Shown here: piece by piece, positions 1-7,559 of the stretch
How positions within the stretch are numbered: the first letter of the stretch is position 1
Layout: every line of letters starts with the position of its first letter
DNA from: Anaerolineae bacterium
GTDB lineage: Bacteria > Chloroflexota > Anaerolineae > Aggregatilineales > Phototrophicaceae
Direction of reading: 5' to 3'
NCBI GenBank assembly: GCA_022826865.1
Contig: JAJDUC010000087.1
Location: forward strand, 1 to 42,715
Length of the DNA stretch: 42,715 bases
Translations under genes and position numbers: made by a program
Notes under the pieces: generated by a model
Databases searched by the model: none
What the model was told of the DNA's origin: nothing
What the model saw: only the letters and a program-made list of their open reading frames with translations

Positions 1-1
1 C

Positions 2-226
2 ATCCGCGCCTTTCAGGGCTTTTCCATCCAGTTCGTGATGTCGCCGTCTCAAGGGGGACCACTCGATGTCAACACGACGCTGGGCATCGTCATCTGGAAA
101 TACGGTTTCCAATTCTTCCGCATGGGCGACGCGGCCGCCATATCCGTCGTGCTTTTCGCTTTCATTCTAATCTTCACTCTATTCCAATTGCGCCTGGGAC
201 GCAGCGATGATTTTTCTCTCAGCTAA
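2..226 (+). CDS. Sugar ABC transporter permease, MalF/UgpA type (C-terminal part)
   Basis: Open reading continues from the left edge, so only about 74 C-terminal residues are present. They read as the end of a carbohydrate ABC importer inner-membrane subunit: a loop with SQGGPLDVNTT (the usual 'GGP...T' loop of UgpA/MalF proteins), then YGFQFFRMGDAAAISVVLF leading into the last hydrophobic membrane segment and a short polar tail. It is followed 35 bases later by a second permease on the same strand, the standard order for the two membrane subunits of a sugar importer. The binding protein is presumably upstream, outside the window. The substrate cannot be read from this fragment; the epimerase remnant downstream hints at an amino sugar. 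Confidence 0.85.
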   Translation: MRAFQGFSIQFVMSPSQGGPLDVNTTLGIVIWKYGFQFFRMGDAAAISVVLFAFILIFTLFQLRLGRSDDFSLS

Positions 227-261
227 GTTAACCGATCCTGCCGCCAGCCGGGGACAGAAGC

Positions 262-1140
262 ATGGCATCGCTTAAACCCTACGAAAGCGACTGGGCTTTT
301 GAGGCGCGCCTGCGGAGGCGCATCCGAAACCTGATCCTCTGCTCGGTCGGCCTGCTGATCTCGCTGCTCTTCTTTTTCCCCGTGTACCTCATGTTCAGTT
401 CCAGTTTTAAGTCCGAGGGCGAGATCTTCGCGATTCCCATGCATTGGCTGCCGCATGAGTTCCAGGGCTTGCGTCAGTATGAGTTCGCCTTCGAGGAGAC
501 GCGGCTCGAGCGCTGGTACATCAACAGCCTGCTCATCGCGGCTGTCCAGACCATCGCCACAGTCTTCTTCGGCGCGCTGGCCGGTTACGGCTTCGCCAAG
601 TATCGCTTTCCCGGGCGAAACATTCTATTCCTCTTCATCTTGAGCATCATGACGGTGCCCTTCCAGATCCTGGTGATTCCCATGTTCGTGCTCGTGCACC
701 AATTGGGCTGGCACAATACCTACGAAGGCATCATCATGCCCGGCCTCATCAGCGCCTTCGGTGTCTTCATGATGCGCCAGTTTGCATACAACATCCCGGA
801 TGAATTGCTGGACGCGGCCCGCATTGACGGCGCCAGCGAGTTCTCCATTTTCCGGCGCATCGCCCTGCCGATGCTGAAGCCGGCCGCCGCCAGCCTGGCC
901 ATCATCACCTTTCTTTTCAGCTGGAACAATTTCCTTTGGCCGCTGGTCATCGCGCAGAATCGCGACCTGGTCACTTTGCCGGTCGGGCTAACCTACTTCT
1001 CCCAGTCGCTTGACCGCGAACCATTGTGGGCGGTGGCAATGGCCGTTTCCACAATGGCGACCATCCCGGTTATTCTGCTTTTCGTCTTCTTCCAGCGCTA
1101 CTTCATCGAAGGCATGATGGTCTCCGGCATCAAGGGATGA
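262..1140 (+). CDS. Sugar ABC transporter permease, MalG/UgpE type
   Basis: A 292-residue inner-membrane subunit of a carbohydrate ABC importer (CUT1 type). A hydrophobic segment near residues 26-46 is followed by the periplasmic loop with SFKSEGEIF, then further membrane helices. The cytoplasmic EAA loop that docks on the ATPase is at about residues 181-207 (ELLDAARIDGASEFSIFRRI). Length and layout match MalG/UgpE/AraQ proteins. The partner permease ends 35 bases upstream. Its TGA stop overlaps an ATG (ATGA, 1137-1140) that starts the epimerase remnant, so the three were once a coupled operon. No ATPase gene is present; CUT1 importers often share one encoded elsewhere. Confidence 0.93.
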   Translation: MASLKPYESDWAFEARLRRRIRNLILCSVGLLISLLFFFPVYLMFSSSFKSEGEIFAIPMHWLPHEFQGLRQYEFAFEETRLERWYINSLLIAAVQTIATVFFGALAGYGFAKYRFPGRNILFLFILSIMTVPFQILVIPMFVLVHQLGWHNTYEGIIMPGLISAFGVFMMRQFAYNIPDELLDAARIDGASEFSIFRRIALPMLKPAAASLAIITFLFSWNNFLWPLVIAQNRDLVTLPVGLTYFSQSLDREPLWAVAMAVSTMATIPVILLFVFFQRYFIEGMMVSGIKG

Positions 1141-1342
1141 AGCGCGCTCGACTCCTGGAGCTGCGCGAAATCTATCGGCGCGTCATATCTACGGCTTCAT
1201 CATGCGCCATGGCTCCGACCGCGACGGCAGCCTGTCGACGCCGCTGAAAGGCGGCATGTGGAAAGGGTTCTTCCATACGCCGCGCGCCTTGTGGCTGTGT
1301 TGGAGACTGCTCGGCGATATGCTGGCCCGAACTACTGCCTGA
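1137..1342 (+). pseudogene. Remnant of an N-acylglucosamine 2-epimerase (AGE) family gene, internally deleted
   Basis: From the ATG at 1137 the reading MKRARLLELREIYRR resembles the N-terminus of AGE-family epimerases/isomerases. From 1187, in a different frame, the sequence reads IYGFIMRHGSDRDGSL, then STPLKGGMWKGFFHTPRALW, and ends at a TGA at 1340-1342. The K-G-G-x-W-K-x-F-F-H-x-P-R-A-L block is the typical C-terminal block of this family, with its active-site histidine. The family is usually about 390-420 residues, so roughly 340 central residues are missing and the two ends are out of frame with a junction near 1178-1187. The start overlaps the permease stop, as expected for a sugar-uptake operon. 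The 3' end overlaps the tail of the convergent serine hydrolase by 11 bases. An assembly deletion would look the same. Confidence 0.72.
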
Positions 1343-2681
1343 CGTGAATGCGCGAGCCGAAGCGCAGATAGCGAATCGCCCCGGAATCGTCCCGGATAAA
1401 ATCCGCCCGCGCCCCCTTGAATTCGCCTTCGAGCACAAGCAACTGATCGACGCCGCAGCGCGCCACTGGCGCCGGCGGCATATCGGTCTGTTCGCGATTA
1501 CTGGGCATGCCGCCGCGCGCGACTATGGCGGCGCGCAAGCCCCCGGACTCCATACCGAGTTCGATCGCGCGCATCGTGCCGCGGTAAAAACCGACATAGG
1601 GCGCCAGCTCCGCAACCGAAGATTCGATGGCTTGCGGCTCGGGGATTTCGATGGCGCAGAACTCCCGCAGCGCCGCCTTCATATACCAGTCGCGCAGCGC
1701 CGTTCCCGTCTCGCCATTGGTCATCATGCCCAGGCTCAGTTGACATTCCGGGACCAGGGCCAAAACGGCGTTCTGTCCATTTGTGCCGCCGGTATGCCAA
1801 AGGAGATCCGTCCCGCTGTGGCGGCTCCGCATCCAAGACAAACCACATGTCCCCATATAGGGCATGGCGGGACTGTGCATGCGCTGCATATATTCCAGGC
1901 TCTCCCGGCGCAGCAATGGCGAGCCGTCGCCCAAGTGAAAGGCGCCATATTTCAGCAGGTCCTTGATGCGGCAGCTAATCCCGCCGGCGGCGTTCATCCC
2001 GCGCGGGATCGCCCAGGGGCTGAGGACTTTCGCTTCGTTTTCAGCCAACTGGTGCCCGGCCGCGAAGCGATGCAGCATCACTTGATGGGGAAAGAAGAAG
2101 CTGCGCTCCATTCCCAGCGGCTCAAAAATCATCGCCTGAATCGCCGCCTCGTATGTTAAGCCGGTTAGCGCTTCGATGATGCGCCCGGCCACACAGAAGG
2201 ACGCGTTGTTATAAGAAAAGACTTGCCCCAGCGGCGCCAGTTGTTCGAAAGCGGACATAGCGCTCACGTAGCGCTCGGCGGCATCATCGTTGTCACCGGT
2301 ATCGCTGAAGACATCGCCGGTCCAACCCGCCAAATGCGTCAGCAAATGCCAGACCTGGACCTGCTTCGAGACCGCCTCGTCGCGCACGCGAAAGTCGGGC
2401 AAGTAATCCCGCACTGCCGCCCCCATATCCAATTTCCCCCGCTCAACCAGGCGCATCATTGCCGTCGCCGTCACCGTCTTTGTGATCGAGCCGATCTGAA
2501 ATATGGTCTCATCAGTGACCGGCAGCGGATGCTCCACATGGGTCAAGCCGATGCCTCCGGTGTAGCTTTCGCCATTGATCATCAGGCCGAAGGTCGCGCC
2601 CGGGACGCCAAGTTCCGCCCGCCGGCTGTCGACTTGTTCGGCGATTCGATTAAAGATCGCTTGATTGTCACGAATCATCAT
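1332..2681 (-). CDS. Serine hydrolase, class C beta-lactamase / esterase-type fold
   Basis: About 449 residues from ATG 2681. A longer reading to 2759 exists, but GAGGAG lies four bases before 2681, so the later start is better. The catalytic triad elements of the AmpC/EstB/D-aminopeptidase superfamily are visible: S65-I-T-K68 (Ser nucleophile and Lys base) in FQIGSITKTVTATAMMRL, Y157-N-N159, and a distal H-T-G-G motif replacing KTG. No signal peptide is apparent, so it is probably cytoplasmic. Family members hydrolyse esters, amides, D-amino-acid peptides or beta-lactams; the substrate cannot be assigned. It is convergent with the epimerase remnant and is followed upstream by a minus-strand MFS gene. 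Confidence 0.88.
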   Translation of the reverse strand: MMIRDNQAIFNRIAEQVDSRRAELGVPGATFGLMINGESYTGGIGLTHVEHPLPVTDETIFQIGSITKTVTATAMMRLVERGKLDMGAAVRDYLPDFRVRDEAVSKQVQVWHLLTHLAGWTGDVFSDTGDNDDAAERYVSAMSAFEQLAPLGQVFSYNNASFCVAGRIIEALTGLTYEAAIQAMIFEPLGMERSFFFPHQVMLHRFAAGHQLAENEAKVLSPWAIPRGMNAAGGISCRIKDLLKYGAFHLGDGSPLLRRESLEYMQRMHSPAMPYMGTCGLSWMRSRHSGTDLLWHTGGTNGQNAVLALVPECQLSLGMMTNGETGTALRDWYMKAALREFCAIEIPEPQAIESSVAELAPYVGFYRGTMRAIELGMESGGLRAAIVARGGMPSNREQTDMPPAPVARCGVDQLLVLEGEFKGARADFIRDDSGAIRYLRFGSRIHVRQ

Positions 2682-2748
2682 CGCGCTCCTCACTAAAGTA
2701 TACGCAAGTAAGTCCTGCAAAATCTGCTGGGCATTTTGAAGCAAGAGT

Positions 2749-2768
2749 GGGCGAGCCAAGGCTCGCCC
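2749..2768. repeat. Dispersed palindrome, TAGGGGCG-type repeat
   Basis: GGGCGAGCCAAGGCTCGCCC, two 9-base arms around AA. The identical 20 bases recur at 18802-18821. It lies in the 163-base gap between the serine hydrolase and the MFS gene. A short non-palindromic motif 27 bases to its left (CAAGTAAGTCCTGCAAAA, 2705-2722) recurs with one change at 15345-15362, also left of a palindrome. Confidence 0.85.
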
Positions 2769-2844
2769 GCATGTATGTCGCGAAAGACGATGCGCATTTT
2801 TTCAATTACTTACTTGAGTTTACTAAGGCTTTTCAATTCTGGCA

Positions 2845-4134
2845 TCAACGGCGACCGGCCGTGAGACGAATGCTGAGGCCGTTAAGCAGGACGAGGATGG
2901 CCACCAGCAGCATGATATGTCGCGTGCCGATCTCCGTCTGCAGCCAACCAAATCCCAGCGTCGAGGCGAACCAGCCGATATTCCAAAACACCAGGCCGAC
3001 GCTGCTGGCAAGGTTATGATAGGCGGCGTCGAGCGAATCCATCAGCAGGGGCTGGAAGAGCGGCTGCATCGTATTGCGAATGCCGATGGCCAAGACATAG
3101 AAGACGACGGCAATGGTCAAGGCCTGCGACAGACTGAAGCCGACGAAGGCCAGAGCGCTGGCGAACATAAGCGCTGTCAAGGCGCCCGCCCGCCCCATCC
3201 GCGCTTCCCAGACTGGATTGAGCAGAGGCAGCAAACCCATCGCCAGCCAGCCCAAGCCGATCACGCTGCCTATGGCGCTGTCGCTGATGCCAAACAGATC
3301 ACGAAATATGAGATTAAAGAAGGGAAAGGTCAAGCCGCCGGAGAGGCCGAAGACCAAAAGCGGGAAGGCCAGGCGCAGGATGCGGCGCCAAGGCGCCCGC
3401 GCCGTCAGGCGCAGTTGATCCCGACGCGGATCCGCGCCCGCCGGCCGATTCTTCAAGGCGAGAATCGGGATCATGCTGAGCAGAAGCAAGCCAGAAGCCG
3501 CGATAATCGCGGCGCGATAAGCCAGTGGCATCTGCTCGGGCCGCAATGCGCCGGCCGCTTCAATGGACAGCAGGCGACTCATAAGAATGGGCAGCAAACC
3601 GCCGACTGCGCTGCCGAGGGCGACAGCGAACATGCTGACCAGATTATGATAGGCGAATTGCGCCGTGTGTTCGCTGCGGTCGGTCAAAGTGACCATAAAT
3701 GGCGACTTGACAACTTGATTGGCGCCGAAACAAGCGCCCCAGCAGAAGCGGCTTACGGCGATCACCAGGAAGTGCGGCGTCAGCGCCGTCGCCGCCACCG
3801 ACAAGGCGATGCCGCCGCTAGACAACACGATCAGGCGGCGGTTGCCGATGCGGTTGGCGACCAGGCCAATCGGCAAGCCGATCAAAAATCCGCTCAAGCG
3901 AGGCAAAGATTGCAAGAGACTGATGGCCATCGAGTCATAACCAATGCTCACCAGGTAGAAATTGAGCAGGATATCGGCGATGCCCAGCAAGCCAATATGA
4001 AAAAGCAGACTGTGGCAGAGGAAGAGCAGGACCTGCCGGTTCAAGCCGGGCAGACGCCGGCGGCGGATCACAGGCAGCAGCGCAGCGGACAGCGCCTTCA
4101 TCGCTGAACGCGGCGCCGGGCGCCGTATCCGCAT
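2845..4134 (-). CDS. MFS transporter
   Basis: A polytopic membrane protein of about 429 residues from ATG 4134. The reading is open to 4272, but the extension (SQSVSSTSSLEASGDG...) is low-complexity and its first codon falls inside an operator-like region. A weak AGCAGG precedes 4134, and ATG 4101 is another option. The body is a series of hydrophobic segments, with the cytoplasmic loop G-L-V-A-N-R-I-G-N-R-R between the second and third helices matching the major-facilitator signature (G-x-x-x-D/N-R-x-G-x-R/K). About 12 helices are expected from the length. The substrate is unknown. Its promoter region is shared with the opposite-strand aminotransferase gene, which suggests joint control. Confidence 0.85.
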   Translation of the reverse strand: MRIRRPAPRSAMKALSAALLPVIRRRRLPGLNRQVLLFLCHSLLFHIGLLGIADILLNFYLVSIGYDSMAISLLQSLPRLSGFLIGLPIGLVANRIGNRRLIVLSSGGIALSVAATALTPHFLVIAVSRFCWGACFGANQVVKSPFMVTLTDRSEHTAQFAYHNLVSMFAVALGSAVGGLLPILMSRLLSIEAAGALRPEQMPLAYRAAIIAASGLLLLSMIPILALKNRPAGADPRRDQLRLTARAPWRRILRLAFPLLVFGLSGGLTFPFFNLIFRDLFGISDSAIGSVIGLGWLAMGLLPLLNPVWEARMGRAGALTALMFASALAFVGFSLSQALTIAVVFYVLAIGIRNTMQPLFQPLLMDSLDAAYHNLASSVGLVFWNIGWFASTLGFGWLQTEIGTRHIMLLVAILVLLNGLSIRLTAGRR

Positions 4135-4214
4135 AGCCTGCTCGCGACTTTGCGGTCCTGGCGCCGCGGGAAAGAGCTGGCTTCCATCGCCGCTCGCTTC
4201 CAGGCTTGAAGTGC

Positions 4215-4243
4215 TTGACACGCTTTGGCTGCGGGCATATAAT
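4215..4243 (+). promoter_or_regulatory. Consensus sigma70-type promoter
   Basis: TTGACA at 4215-4220, a spacer of exactly 17 bases, and TATAAT at 4238-4243: a full match to the housekeeping consensus. It points at the gene run beginning at 4530, giving a leader of about 280 bases. Repeated TCACGAA boxes start one base after the -10 element, so initiation would lie inside an operator-like site. Confidence 0.75.
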
Positions 4244-4244
4244 C

Positions 4245-4280
4245 TCACGAATTCGGGTGAAATTGTCGACATTCACGAAT
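4245..4280. promoter_or_regulatory. Operator-like repeated boxes between opposing promoters
   Basis: Three related half-sites: TCACGAAT (4245-4252), its inverse with a two-base insertion TTCGGGTGAA (4251-4260), and TCACGAAT again (4273-4280). The two exact copies are spaced 28 bases apart, with GTCGAC between them. ATTATA at 4281-4286 gives a perfect TATAAT on the minus strand for the MFS gene, though with a poor -35. One regulator bound here could block both promoters. The regulator is not in the window and its family cannot be told. Confidence 0.55.
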
Positions 4281-4331
4281 ATTATACCCGCTGCCGATTC
4301 ACATCTTGCCAGGCAACGGCGGTTATCGCCT

Positions 4332-4500
4332 GCGGCGGTCTCGCAATTTTGCGTCGAATCCGCCGCAACTTCGGGCAGCCGGTCTGCCCGCGATTGCATT
4401 ATTTGGGAATTTCGCGCCGACACAGCCGCTCGGCGGCAGCGAGAATGTCTACCGCGCTCACGCAAAATTATAATGATTCTCGGCTACCGCAAATGGCGGT
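4332..4500 (+). promoter_or_regulatory. Hairpin-rich 5' leader
   Basis: The untranslated leader contains a nested hairpin (GCGGCGG 4332-4338 with CCGCCGC 4360-4366, enclosing CGCAA 4342-4346 with TTGCG 4349-4353), a second hairpin (CGGGCAG 4372-4378 with CTGCCCG 4384-4390), a third (GCCGC 4425-4429 with GCGGC 4433-4437), and a fourth (ACCGC 4486-4490 with GCGGT 4496-4500) just before the ribosome site. No known riboswitch consensus was recognised. It may be a regulatory leader, or only GC-rich sequence. Confidence 0.4.
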
Positions 4501-4529
4501 TTGACAAAAAAAGAACAGGAGCAAGAGGA

Positions 4530-5639
4530 TTGTCATCACAAAATAAACTGGGCTTACTCAAGCGGCATGAAGCGAACGGGGATTTGAACAGGCCCCTGCC
4601 GGGGCCGATGATGCGGCACGCGGCTGACCTGGCCGCGGACGAGGCGATCAGTCCCTTGGATGAGCGCGTCATCGCCGCGGCTTCCGAGGCTATGGAAGCG
4701 GGACAGACGCATTATGTCGATGTGCCCGGCATCGGCCCCTTGCGCGAGAAGATCGCGGCCTATCTCAACGAGAGCACTGGCAGCGCCTGCCAGGCCGGCA
4801 ATATCATCGTCACCGCCGGCCAGCAGGAATCCCGCTTCTTGACGATTCAGAAAATCGGCGAGTTATACGAGAGCATCGCCGTCCCCGATGTTGTGCATCC
4901 CGGCGCGCGCAAGGCCCTCGGCGTGCGTCAGCGCCAAATCGTCTCGCTGCCGGCGGATGCTGAAGGCCGATATTTGCCGACGCTGGCCGGGCTGGCCGCG
5001 GCCGTTCGCGGCGGCTGTCGCCTGCTTTATTTGGAATCGCCCTCGCGCTTGACCGGCGCCGCTTATTCCGCCGCGGAAGTGGCTGAAATTGGAAAGATCC
5101 TCAGCGACAACAATGCCGCCGCCATCTGGGATCAGGGTTTGGCGCCCTGGGTTGACGGCGCTTGCAGCAGCCTGGCGGCGCAGGAGAGCGCGCCGGCGCG
5201 CGTCGCGGCGATCGGCGAAACCTGGCCCGGCCAAGGCTTGGCAAGCTGGTTCATCGCATATATCGCTGCGCCGGAAGATTGGGCGCCGACGATGCAATCA
5301 CAGAAACAAATCATGGCGATCTGCACCGCCACCGCCAGCCAGTACGCGGCCCTGGAAGCCGGCGATTTGTTCGCCGAGGCCCGCGAGCGGCAACTGGCGC
5401 AGCTCAAGCGCCAGCGCGACGCCTTGCTGGACCAGGCGCGGTCCCGTCAGCTCGAAGTTTGCGGCGGCGGCGCCAGCAACATCATCGCGCTGAAGACAGT
5501 TGGGGGCGCGGATGGCGCTGTCGACCGCTTGCGCCGGGCCGGCTACGAAGCCGCCGATGGCGCGCATTTCGGCGCGGCGAATGTGATCCGTTTGAGCGTC
5601 GGCAGTGGCACAGAGGCCGCGCTCGAAGCGCTCAGTTGA
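4530..5639 (+). CDS. Aminotransferase class I/II-fold protein lacking the PLP lysine
   Basis: A 369-residue protein from TTG 4530, chosen because AGGAG lies eight bases upstream; the open reading to 4206 is leader. The fold-type I aminotransferase framework is clear: substrate-side Tyr in QTHYVDVPGIGPLREKIAAYL (residues 59-79), TAGQQESRFL (95-104), Asp201 (IWDQGLAPW) for the pyridine nitrogen, and the C-terminal Arg354 (NVIRLSVGSG). Against the canonical gene downstream, however, ALSKAYSMTGWRLGW aligns with AIGETWPGQGLASWF, so the Schiff-base lysine is Glu230. The usual N-x-x-N-P is also lost (SPSRLTG). It therefore cannot form the normal internal aldimine. It ends 18 bases before an intact aminotransferase, so it may be a partner subunit, a binding protein or a decaying copy. 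Confidence 0.85.
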   Translation: MSSQNKLGLLKRHEANGDLNRPLPGPMMRHAADLAADEAISPLDERVIAAASEAMEAGQTHYVDVPGIGPLREKIAAYLNESTGSACQAGNIIVTAGQQESRFLTIQKIGELYESIAVPDVVHPGARKALGVRQRQIVSLPADAEGRYLPTLAGLAAAVRGGCRLLYLESPSRLTGAAYSAAEVAEIGKILSDNNAAAIWDQGLAPWVDGACSSLAAQESAPARVAAIGETWPGQGLASWFIAYIAAPEDWAPTMQSQKQIMAICTATASQYAALEAGDLFAEARERQLAQLKRQRDALLDQARSRQLEVCGGGASNIIALKTVGGADGAVDRLRRAGYEAADGAHFGAANVIRLSVGSGTEAALEALS

Positions 5640-5657
5640 CGGCCTGAAAGGAAGACG

Positions 5658-6815
5658 ATGAGCAAGAAACAGGACCAAGGCACGAACCTGCTGTACCGCT
5701 TGATCGGCGAGGCGCGGACTTACGATGACGTCATCGTCATGGGCCGCGGCGATCCGGATTTTGACACGCCGGCGCATATTGTCGCCGCCGCCAAAGAGGC
5801 CATGATCCATCATCATGCCGATCACGCGCCGCCCGAGGGTCTGCCCGCCTTGCGCGAGGCGATCGCCGAGCGTGTCAAGCGCGTCAACAACATTGATGTC
5901 GATCCCGCGACTGAGGTTGTGGTAACAAACGGCGGGCAAGAAGCGCTTTTCCTGATGGTGCTGGCCGTCATCGCGCCGGGCGACGAGATGATCGTGCCCG
6001 AGCCCAACTACAATACCTACGCCGATTCGCTGGCTTTTGCCGGCGGCGTCAAGGTCGAAGTTCAGACCTGGCCAAATGATGCCTTCCGCGCCGACCCCGA
6101 CCTCGTCCGCGCCGCCATCAGCGAACGTTCCCGCGCGCTTTTGCTCGTTTCGCCCAACAATCCGGCCGCCAGCGTCATATCGCCGGCGGATACGGCGGAG
6201 TTGCTCGATATCGCCAGCGAGAATGACCTGATGATCCTGTCCGATGAGATTTACGATCTCTTCGTATATGACGATTTTGTGCACACAAGCCCGGCCGCGC
6301 TTCCCGGCGGCAAGGAGCGGACGCTGACGCTGAACGCCCTGTCCAAGGCTTATTCCATGACCGGCTGGCGGCTCGGCTGGATTGTAGGTCCGGCCGACCT
6401 GATGGCGCGCGTGGCGGAACTAAAGGCGGCCATCAGCGGCGGCGCCTCGGTCATCTCCCAGCATGCCGGCATCGCCGCGCTGACGGGTCCGCAGGAACCG
6501 GTGGAGATGATGGCGGAAGCGTATCGCAAGCGGCGGCGCCTGGTGCTGGACGCGCTGGACGCTATGGGCATGAAATACGGCCTGCCGCAAGGCGGGCAAT
6601 TTGTCTTCGCCGATATCGGCTTCACCGGGCTGGATAGCGCCGAGGTCGCCCAGCGCATGCTGACGGAACAGCACGTCCTGGCTTATCCCGGTTCGGCCTT
6701 TTCCAAAGATCGCAAGGATTACCTGCGCATGACCTTCCTGCAGCCGGAAGATCAACTGATAGAAGGCTTGGAGCGGATGAAGACGGCCATGGGCAGCATC
6801 ATGGCCGGGCAGTAG
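5658..6815 (+). CDS. PLP-dependent aminotransferase, class I/II
   Basis: A 385-residue fold-type I aminotransferase (AspC/AlaA-like). All hallmarks are present: TNGGQEALFL (90-99), the SPNNPAA block with Asn168, Asp196 in LSDEIYD, the PLP lysine K230 in NALSKAYSMTGWRLGW, and a C-terminal carboxylate-binding Arg in DYLRMTFLQP. It is expected to move an amino group between an amino acid and a 2-oxo acid in the cytoplasm; the substrate is unresolved. AAAGGAAGA lies just upstream of the ATG. It sits between its lysine-less relative and an SDR gene 12 bases downstream, inside the same operon. Confidence 0.93.
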   Translation: MSKKQDQGTNLLYRLIGEARTYDDVIVMGRGDPDFDTPAHIVAAAKEAMIHHHADHAPPEGLPALREAIAERVKRVNNIDVDPATEVVVTNGGQEALFLMVLAVIAPGDEMIVPEPNYNTYADSLAFAGGVKVEVQTWPNDAFRADPDLVRAAISERSRALLLVSPNNPAASVISPADTAELLDIASENDLMILSDEIYDLFVYDDFVHTSPAALPGGKERTLTLNALSKAYSMTGWRLGWIVGPADLMARVAELKAAISGGASVISQHAGIAALTGPQEPVEMMAEAYRKRRRLVLDALDAMGMKYGLPQGGQFVFADIGFTGLDSAEVAQRMLTEQHVLAYPGSAFSKDRKDYLRMTFLQPEDQLIEGLERMKTAMGSIMAGQ

Positions 6816-6827
6816 GGACGTCTGGCA

Positions 6828-7550
6828 ATGGAAAGCAATTTGAATGACAAGATAGCGGTAGTCACGGGGGCGAGCCATGGCTTGGGAGAGGCGGTCGCGG
6901 CGCAATTGGCGCAGGCCGGCGCCCATGTCGCCTTGATCGCTCGCCGCGCCGGGCCGCTGAACGAAGTTGCCGAGCAGATCCGCGCCGCCGGCGGCGCCGC
7001 CAGCGCCTACGCCTGCGATGTCGCGCGCGCCGAGCAAGTCAAAGCGACCGCCGCCCGGCTCCAGACGGACTTCGGCAAGGTCGATATTCTCGTCAACAAC
7101 GCCGGCATCCCCGCCCCGCGCAGCTTCGCCGAGACCGATATCGCCGATTGGGATGAAGTGATCGGCGTCAACCTCTCCGGCGTCTTCTATGTCACACGCG
7201 CCTTGTGGGGCTGCCTCCAGCGCGCCGGCGCGGCCTATGTGATCAATATATCGGGCACGGCCGGTTTGCGCGGCGGCGGGAGCCCAGCCTACGGCAGCGC
7301 CAAATTTGGCATGACCGGCTTGAATGGCGCCATCGCGCAAGCCGGGAAGGACCAGGGCATACGCTCGACAATCCTGTATCCCGGCGGCATGGACACCGGC
7401 TGGCGGGGCGCGCCCATCGGCGTTCTGCCCCGGCGCGAATCGATGGATCCGCAAGTCGTGGCCAAAATGATCCTGCATATTGCGCTGAGCCCGCCCGAGT
7501 TCGTTGTCAACGAAGCGGTGCTGAACCCCCTCGATCATCCCTTTATGTAA
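6828..7550 (+). CDS. Short-chain dehydrogenase/reductase (SDR)
   Basis: A 240-residue classical SDR. The nucleotide-binding TGxxxGxG motif is T13-G-A-S-H-G-L-G, followed by NNAG at 90-93 and Asn115. The catalytic Ser142, Tyr155 and Lys159 (YGSAK) have the usual spacing, so unlike several neighbours it looks fully active. ARR at 38-40 after the second beta strand favours NADP(H), by family rule. It follows the aminotransferase by 12 bases and precedes the Ldh2-family gene by nine, so all three are probably co-translated. It likely acts on a keto or hydroxy acid in the same pathway; the substrate is unknown. Confidence 0.93.
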   Translation: MESNLNDKIAVVTGASHGLGEAVAAQLAQAGAHVALIARRAGPLNEVAEQIRAAGGAASAYACDVARAEQVKATAARLQTDFGKVDILVNNAGIPAPRSFAETDIADWDEVIGVNLSGVFYVTRALWGCLQRAGAAYVINISGTAGLRGGGSPAYGSAKFGMTGLNGAIAQAGKDQGIRSTILYPGGMDTGWRGAPIGVLPRRESMDPQVVAKMILHIALSPPEFVVNEAVLNPLDHPFM

Positions 7551-7559
7551 GGTCGGCAA

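Noticed and set aside
2917..4107. Plus-strand open frame of 396 codons opposite the MFS gene
   Set aside because: Gln/Arg/Asp-rich antisense translation of membrane helices, typical of a shadow frame.
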